DNA of 10,576 nt from Methanobacteriota archaeon (GTDB lineage: Archaea; Thermoplasmatota; DTKX01; GCA-020343715), in assembly GCA_030594725.1 (NCBI GenBank), contig JAUVEQ010000056.1, positions 1-10,576 on the forward strand, in the 5' to 3' direction. Both the position numbers and the translations under genes were made by a program. Each line of letters starts with the position of its first letter. Position 1 is the first letter of the stretch. A model generated the notes under the pieces. It did no database searches and was not told the DNA's origin. It was given only the letters and a program-made list of their open reading frames with translations. Positions 6,794-10,576 of this stretch are shown here, one piece after another.

Positions 6794-7750
6794 TCAGAGG
6801 ATGTCCTCGCCCACGAGGGCGAAGTGGGCCAGCAGGGCCTCCAGTTGGATCCTGGGGTTGCCGCCTTCCACCATCCTGAACTCCACCTCGCCGATCTTGT
6901 CGATCAGACGGACCTTGTCCCGCTCCTTGATGGACAGGTCGTAGACGTTCCTGTGGATCTGGCGGATAAGGTCCTCCCCCGACAGGGCGTTCTCGATGAG
7001 GATGACCTCGAGGGACTTGCGGGACTTGGCAAAGTCTCCCGACAGGGCGGTGTTTATGAGGTCCTTGATCTCGTCTGGCTTGACGGTCTGGGTCGAGCGA
7101 TAGATGGCCTCGTCGTCGATCTTGGTGCCCATCGCTGCCGCGACCTGCAGGGAGTTGGTGGCCTTGCGCAGGTCACCCTGGGCCACGTACACGATGGCCT
7201 CCAGTCCGTCCTCCTCGATCTCGATGCCCTCGGCGGATGCGATGCGTCCGAGGTACTCCTTGACGTCCTCTGGTCGCAGCGGTCTGAACGAGAAGACCGC
7301 CGTGCGGCTCTGGATGGGCTCTATTATCTTGGACGAGTAGTTGCAGCTCAGGATGAAACGGCAGGTGCGCGTGTACATCTCCATGGTACGCCTCAGGGCG
7401 GCCTGGGCCTCAGAGGTAAGGGCGTCGGCCTCGTCCAGGAAGATGACCTTGAAATCGCTTCCGATGGGAGCCATCCTGGCGAAGTCCTTGATCTTGTGGC
7501 GGACCACGTCGATGCCCCGTTCATCGGATGCGTTCAGCTCTTGGAAGTTCAGTTGCCAGCCTTCCCCGTAGAACTCGCGCACAAGGGCGATGGCGCAGGT
7601 GGTCTTGCCCGTCCCTGGCCTGCCGGAGAACAGCAGGTGTGGCATGCTCTTGATCTTGACGTAGGCCTGGAGCCTCTCCACTATCTCCTTCTGTCCCACG
7701 ACCTCGGACAGGGTCTTCGGCCTGTACTTCTCTATCCAGACCTGTTCCAT
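6794..7750 (-). CDS. rfcS: Replication factor C small subunit (clamp loader ATPase)
   Basis: 318 aa, the usual length for archaeal RfcS. With the large subunit, not in this window, it forms the AAA+ pentamer that opens the PCNA ring and loads it at primer-template junctions. Visible: the RFC N-terminal box EKYRPKTLSEVVGQ (7-20); Walker A GRPGTGKTT (43-51); an NASDERGIDVVR segment (73-84); Walker B VIFLDEAD (102-109); sensor 1 around Asn137 (LSCNYSSKI); the region of the trans-acting arginine finger IQSRT (146-150); sensor 2 GDLRKATNSLQ (192-202); and the C-terminal helical collar. The SRC box reads SRT, and Walker A has Arg where Pro is usual. ATG 7750 is chosen because the family begins M-x-x-x-W-x-EKYRP; a GTG at 7774 would add eight residues. 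Confidence 0.96.
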   Translation of the reverse strand: MEQVWIEKYRPKTLSEVVGQKEIVERLQAYVKIKSMPHLLFSGRPGTGKTTCAIALVREFYGEGWQLNFQELNASDERGIDVVRHKIKDFARMAPIGSDFKVIFLDEADALTSEAQAALRRTMEMYTRTCRFILSCNYSSKIIEPIQSRTAVFSFRPLRPEDVKEYLGRIASAEGIEIEEDGLEAIVYVAQGDLRKATNSLQVAAAMGTKIDDEAIYRSTQTVKPDEIKDLINTALSGDFAKSRKSLEVILIENALSGEDLIRQIHRNVYDLSIKERDKVRLIDKIGEVEFRMVEGGNPRIQLEALLAHFALVGEDIL

Positions 7751-7802
7751 CGTCCCACCGACCAAGACTCCCACTGGGGGCCTCTGCGATGACGATTACG
7801 AG

Positions 7803-7810
7803 TATTAAAA
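7803..7810 (-). promoter_or_regulatory. TATA box for rfcS
   Basis: TTTTAATA on the minus strand, a good archaeal TATA match. Initiation would fall near 7780, giving a leader of about 30 bases that contains GGTGGGA just before ATG 7750. Confidence 0.6.
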
Positions 7811-7894
7811 CTTCGTACGGGGGGTGAGCGAAGGTCCAAAAGGGGTCCGAAAACCACCAATCGGACCTTCAGACCCAAGCCGTACTCAGCAAAC

Positions 7895-7909
7895 CTTATT
7901 AATAATAAG
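7895..7909 (+). promoter_or_regulatory. Palindromic TATA box for the coiled-coil protein gene
   Basis: CTTATTA-A-TAATAAG is a perfect 7+1+7 inverted repeat. As a TATA element it would place the start near 7925-7935 and give a leader of about 40-50 bases to ATG 7974. GAGGA at 7963-7967, six bases before the ATG, serves as ribosome-binding site. The symmetry may also make it an operator or a bidirectional element facing rfcS. Confidence 0.55.
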
Positions 7910-7973
7910 CGTATTTGGCCACGAGCCGGGCAATCCCGGTTGCCAGTATTCACGACCGCCCAGAGGACCATTC

Positions 7974-9614
7974 ATGGCAGATGAGAATCCCACTGACGTC
8001 GAAGCGCCTGTTACCGGAACGAAAGAGGACGCAGTGGAGCCAGGGGCGGAGGATATAGACAAGCCCCCCAAGGGGGCAGCGGTTTCTGAGGACGAGGTCG
8101 TCGAGAAGGTAGCAGAGGCCAGTGCTGATAAGGCACCTGCCGAAGAGCCTGAGGCACCCAAGAAGAAGGCGACCAAGAAACCCAAGAAGGAGCCCTCGAA
8201 GAAGCCCAAGAAGAAGGCTGCCGAGGAGCCCAAGAAGAAGGCGACCAAGAAACCCAAGAAGGAGGTCGCCGAGGGTCCCGAGAAGAAGGCAGTCGAGGAG
8301 CCCAAGAAGAAGACGGCCGCCAAGAAACCCAAGAAGGCGGCCGCCAAGAAACCCTCCGTGGCGCCAGAGGAACAGGCGGAACCGGAGAAGCTTCCACCCG
8401 TTGAAGCATCACCCTTACTGGCCGAGGCCGAGAAGGTCAAGGCACTACCCGAGCCCAAGAAGGAGGTCGCCGAGGGACCCGCCCCGGCCACCACCGAACC
8501 CGCGGCGGACGCTCCCGTCCCCGTCAAGGCAGAGGCCGCCGATGGGGTCAAGCCGAAGGAAGAGAAGAAGGCCAAGGGCAAAGCAAAAGCACCCGCGGCC
8601 GAACCCAAGGCCGGGCCGGAGGAAGAGAAGGAGACCGAGGGCAAGGCAAAAGCACCCGCGGCCGAACCCAAGGCCGAGCCGAAGGAACCCGAGCGCACCT
8701 TCGCGGACGAGCTCCGCGAGGAGTACGGCGACATCGAGACCGCCACCCTCGACATCCTGCCCGATCTGGAACGCAAGAGGGACCGCCTCAATGGCCTGGC
8801 CGAGGAACACAAGTTCAAGAGGGACCGCCTCAACGGGGTGACCAAGCAACTGGCCGAGGAGCGGGACTCATACAACGCCCAGGTCCGGGAGCTGGTCCAG
8901 GCGGCCAACGAGCATCGTAACAATCGCAACCTCCTCAACACGGAGGTGAAGGACGCGAAGGTCATCCGCGACGAGCTGAACAAGAAGGCCACCGAGTTCA
9001 ACGAGGTGGTCACGAAGCTCAAGCGGGAACGACAGGGCGAGACCGGCGGCCCCAGCCTCAACCGCATGCGGAACGAGCGAAAGGCGCTGGAGTTCAAGGC
9101 CATGACCCAGGTCCTCTCCGCCGACAAGGAGAAGGAGCTGATGGTCCAGATCCAGAGGCTCAACATCCAGATCGACGATCAGGAGAAGAAGATGGAGGAG
9201 AGCCGGGAGGTCCGGACCGCCCTCAAGGACTCCCGCCAGTCCAAGGAGGAGGCCGAGGCCCAGCACAGGTTGGTCTCCGACCTCGCCCGGCAGGCCCAGA
9301 CGGCCCACGACACCATGATCGAGCTCTACGAGAAGGCGGACGACATCCGAAAGAAGGCGGACGACTGTCAGGGCCGTTTCATCGCGAACAAGCAGCTCGC
9401 CGATGCGGAGCACAAGGCCCACATCGACCTCATCCGGAAGGTCCACGATTACGACAAGTTCATCTCCGGCCTGCGCCGGCGTGACAGGCGTGCTCGCAAG
9501 GACCGCCAGGAGAAGGCCCAGAAGCAGGTGGCCGAGGACATGATGGACCGCTTCAAGAAGGGCGAGAAGCTGTCCACCGAGGATCTGCTTTCCTTGCAGA
9601 CCGAGAGGTTCTGA
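7974..9614 (+). CDS. Archaeal coiled-coil protein (COG1340/Bfr1-like) with a Lys/Pro/Ala-rich N-terminal extension
   Basis: 546 aa. Residues 1-60 are acidic; 61-128 are built of KKxKK/KKPKK and EEPKKK units; 129-240 are Pro/Ala/Glu/Lys-rich with a 21-residue duplication. From about 241 to the end the chain is highly charged and helical. RDxLN-type units start at residues 269, 283, 297, 318 and 332, spacings of 14, 14, 21 and 14, all multiples of seven as expected for a coiled coil. The end, F-KKGEKLSTEDLLSLQ, resembles that of archaeal COG1340 proteins, which PANTHER groups with yeast Bfr1, a polysome-associated protein. No enzyme motif is visible, although relatives are sometimes mislabelled phosphoserine phosphatase. 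The Lys-rich part probably binds RNA, DNA or ribosomes (inference). ATG 7974 is favoured by the GAGGA site and the MADEN start; in-frame codons back to 7824 lie across the promoter. srp54 follows on the same strand. Confidence 0.85.
   Translation: MADENPTDVEAPVTGTKEDAVEPGAEDIDKPPKGAAVSEDEVVEKVAEASADKAPAEEPEAPKKKATKKPKKEPSKKPKKKAAEEPKKKATKKPKKEVAEGPEKKAVEEPKKKTAAKKPKKAAAKKPSVAPEEQAEPEKLPPVEASPLLAEAEKVKALPEPKKEVAEGPAPATTEPAADAPVPVKAEAADGVKPKEEKKAKGKAKAPAAEPKAGPEEEKETEGKAKAPAAEPKAEPKEPERTFADELREEYGDIETATLDILPDLERKRDRLNGLAEEHKFKRDRLNGVTKQLAEERDSYNAQVRELVQAANEHRNNRNLLNTEVKDAKVIRDELNKKATEFNEVVTKLKRERQGETGGPSLNRMRNERKALEFKAMTQVLSADKEKELMVQIQRLNIQIDDQEKKMEESREVRTALKDSRQSKEEAEAQHRLVSDLARQAQTAHDTMIELYEKADDIRKKADDCQGRFIANKQLADAEHKAHIDLIRKVHDYDKFISGLRRRDRRARKDRQEKAQKQVAEDMMDRFKKGEKLSTEDLLSLQTERF
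8157..8264 (+). repeat. Lys-rich coding repeat, 36-base identical copies
   Basis: A 36-base segment encoding PKKKATKKPKKE occurs identically at 8157-8192 and 8229-8264, 72 bases apart, and a looser third copy lies near 8301-8338. A 23-base piece following the second copy (8253-8275) recurs at 8454-8476. The nucleotide identity shows recent in-frame duplication within the basic domain. Confidence 0.85.
8576..8676 (+). repeat. 63-base-period direct repeat in the Ala/Pro/Glu/Lys-rich linker
   Basis: 38-base copies at 8576-8613 and 8639-8676 differ at one synonymous base (AAA/AAG lysine). They encode GKAKAPAAEPKA, repeated at a 21-residue spacing just before the coiled coil. Confidence 0.85.
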
Positions 9615-9625
9615 GACGGTGAGCC

Positions 9626-9654
9626 AGCGTACTTATTCAGGTACGTTTTTTCTT
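9626..9654 (+). terminator. Terminator of the coiled-coil protein gene
   Basis: Twelve bases after the stop, CGTAC and GTACG (with flanking A-T and G-T pairs) form a 7-bp hairpin with an 8-base loop, followed by TTTTTTCTT. The T-run is the main signal for archaeal termination. Confidence 0.65.
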
Positions 9655-9673
9655 ATACCTTTCGATTAGGGAC

Positions 9674-9686
9674 GAAAAGTATAAAT
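9674..9686 (+). promoter_or_regulatory. BRE/TATA promoter inside the 9615-9914 gap
   Basis: GAAAAG (BRE-like) followed by TATAAAT at 9680-9686 is one of the best TATA matches in the window. It predicts a start near 9708-9712, exactly where a strong inverted repeat begins, and no convincing open reading frame starts there. It drives either a small RNA or a long srp54 leader. Confidence 0.6.
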
Positions 9687-9710
9687 CCCCCCGGGTGAAT
9701 AATTCAGACA

Positions 9711-9818
9711 GTGAGGGTAGAGCTGGTTTTGGTTAAGAGTGCATCCCATCCCTTCTGACAAAGCTAGCCCATTATGACCCTCACCCCCACGGCCCGGGGA
9801 GTATTTTCCGCGGGCCGT
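9711..9818 (+). ncRNA. Candidate structured RNA, unidentified (or structured srp54 leader)
   Basis: GTGAGGGT (9711-9718) pairs perfectly with ACCCTCAC (9777-9784), closing a 74-base element. Inside, AGCT (9721-9724) can pair with AGCT (9762-9765), with an imperfect upper stem. A second perfect 8-bp stem, ACGGCCCG (9789-9796) with CGGGCCGT (9811-9818), follows after four bases. A TATA box lies 25-30 bases before the first stem. The 74-base, 7-8-bp-stem shape recalls a tRNA, but no T-loop GTTCRA is present. It lacks C/D boxes and the SRP RNA GGAA-loop signature, and I see no clear H/ACA ACA end. Class unknown. Confidence 0.4.
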
Positions 9819-9868
9819 CCCCTCCCTATCCAGCTTGCTCTATCCTCGGCCCGCATGAAGGGTAAGGG

Positions 9869-9875
9869 TTATCTA
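9869..9875 (+). promoter_or_regulatory. Possible proximal TATA-like box for srp54
   Basis: TTATCTA, identical to the box ahead of rnp4, centred 43 bases before ATG 9915. It would give a leader of about 15 bases containing the AGGTG site. Weak match; transcription could instead start at the 9680 TATA. Confidence 0.3.
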
Positions 9876-9914
9876 TCCCGTGTTGCTTTGGGGATGCCTG
9901 CCTAGGTGCCCAAG

Positions 9915-10576
9915 ATGGTATTGGAGAGCCTCTCGACCTCATTGCGCGACACCCTTCGCAAGATAGCGAACGCACCTCACATCGACAAGGACCTCATCAA
10001 GGAGGTCGTTCGCGACATCCAGCGAGCCTTGATCCAGGCCGATGTCAACGTCCAGCTCGTGGTCGCGATCACCAGGGAGATCGAGAATCGCGCGCTTACC
10101 GAGAAACCCCCACCGGGGATGAACAACCGGGAGCACGTCATCAAGATCGTCCACGACGAGCTGGTGAAGATCCTCGGCGCCTCCAAGCCTGTGAAGCTGA
10201 AGAGGCAGCGCATCATGCTCGTCGGCCTGTACGGCCAGGGCAAGACCACCACCGCGGGCAAGATGGCGATGTTCTACGGCAAGAAGGGTCTCAAGGTCGG
10301 CCTCATAGCCGGCGACGTGCACAGGCCCGCCGCCATCGACCAACTGTCCCAGATCGCCGAGCAGGTGAGCGTCCCCATCTACCTGGACCGGAAGGAGAAG
10401 GACGCGGCCAAGATAGTCAAGAGGGGCCTCAAGGACCTCAAGGACAGGGACGTGATCATTATCGACACCGCGGGGCGACATGCCCTGGAGGACGACCTGA
10501 TCCGCGAGATGGAGCGCATCGCCAAGGTGGCGCAGCCAGACGAGATACTGCTGGTGATCGATGCCGCCGTGGGACA
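9915..10576 (+). CDS. srp54: Signal recognition particle 54 kDa subunit, NG domain part (runs off the right edge)
   Basis: 220 codons are visible of a protein usually near 450 aa. SRP54 is the GTPase that binds signal sequences on nascent chains, sits on SRP RNA and docks with FtsY at the membrane. The N domain helices (1-90) include the conserved I-x-x-ALIQADVNV. The G domain shows the P-loop GLYGQGKTTT (104-113), the region AGDVHRPAA (132-140), DTAGRH (184-189) and the start of DAAVGQ (216 onward). The GTPase C-terminal part and the M domain lie outside. The P-loop reads GLYGQGK where most relatives have G(L/I)QG(S/A)GK. ATG 9915 is set by AGGTG at 9904-9908, six bases before it, and gives the normal MVLESL start; the upstream GTG at 9906 is part of that site. 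FtsY rather than SRP54 is excluded by the N-domain sequence and the absence of an acidic extension. Confidence 0.95.
   Translation, partial: MVLESLSTSLRDTLRKIANAPHIDKDLIKEVVRDIQRALIQADVNVQLVVAITREIENRALTEKPPPGMNNREHVIKIVHDELVKILGASKPVKLKRQRIMLVGLYGQGKTTTAGKMAMFYGKKGLKVGLIAGDVHRPAAIDQLSQIAEQVSVPIYLDRKEKDAAKIVKRGLKDLKDRDVIIIDTAGRHALEDDLIREMERIAKVAQPDEILLVIDAAVG

Noticed and set aside
7886..9166. A 426-codon open frame on the minus strand opposite the coiled-coil gene
   Set aside because: Ser/Phe/Leu/Gly-rich complement of Lys/Pro/Glu codons and would overlap the promoter region of the real gene; no domain visible.
9711..9784. A tRNA gene, because of the 74-base length and 7-8-bp closing stem
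   Set aside because: No T-loop GTTCRA motif and no D- and anticodon-arm pairing on either strand.
9774..9905. A 43-aa open frame starting at ATG 9774 in the gap before srp54
   Set aside because: No ribosome-binding site, it runs through both hairpin arms, and the peptide has no recognisable features.
9615..9914. SRP RNA next to srp54
   Set aside because: The gap is shorter than a typical archaeal SRP RNA, and the conserved helix 8 GGAA loop with its asymmetric loop is not seen.

Overview
The window is a GC-rich archaeal chromosome segment. The evidence is a clamp-loader small subunit (RfcS), an archaeal/eukaryal RNase P protein (Rpp21/Rnp4), a stand-alone YhbY/CRM protein, SRP54, a COG1340-type archaeal coiled-coil protein, and TATA boxes 25-30 bases ahead of start codons or likely transcript starts. 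Low-complexity P/Q-rich and K/P/A-rich tails and large Ig-decorated exported subtilases suggest an uncultured euryarchaeon, perhaps Thermoplasmatota; that placement is inference only. The window holds no CRISPR array, IS element, tRNA or rRNA.

Left part (1-4000, minus strand): two consecutive exported subtilisin-like proteases. The upstream one is complete (1165 aa): signal peptide, Ca-loop plus propeptide, S8 catalytic domain, about six beta-sandwich modules, and a C-terminal membrane anchor. The downstream one is cut by the window edge and shows only its signal peptide, Ca-loop and propeptide. They are clear paralogues.

Middle part: a short intergenic region (3999-4200) carries divergent promoters, one for the protease pair and one for rnp4-yhbY (plus strand, 4201-4870), a small RNA-processing/ribosome operon with overlapping signals. 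Convergent to it on the minus strand lie an atypical UbiA-family prenyltransferase (4879-5796), a two-helix membrane protein with a Pro/Gln/Tyr-rich tail containing 15 consecutive prolines (5845-6726), and rfcS (6794-7750).

Right part: a divergent promoter region (7751-7973) with a 15-bp palindromic AT box leads into a 546-aa protein with a Lys-rich N-terminal half and a long coiled-coil C-terminal half (COG1340/Bfr1-like). A hairpin/T-run terminator follows. A 300-base gap then holds a good TATA box and two strong inverted repeats, best read as an unidentified small RNA or a structured leader, and then the N-terminal two-thirds of the SRP54 NG domain, cut by the right edge.

Together the window joins housekeeping information processing (clamp loader, RNase P, ribosome/RNA binding, SRP targeting) with cell-surface functions. 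The most promising leads are the structured element upstream of srp54, the coiled-coil/SRP54 pairing, the paralogous protease pair, and key-residue variants in RfcS, SRP54 and the UbiA protein.
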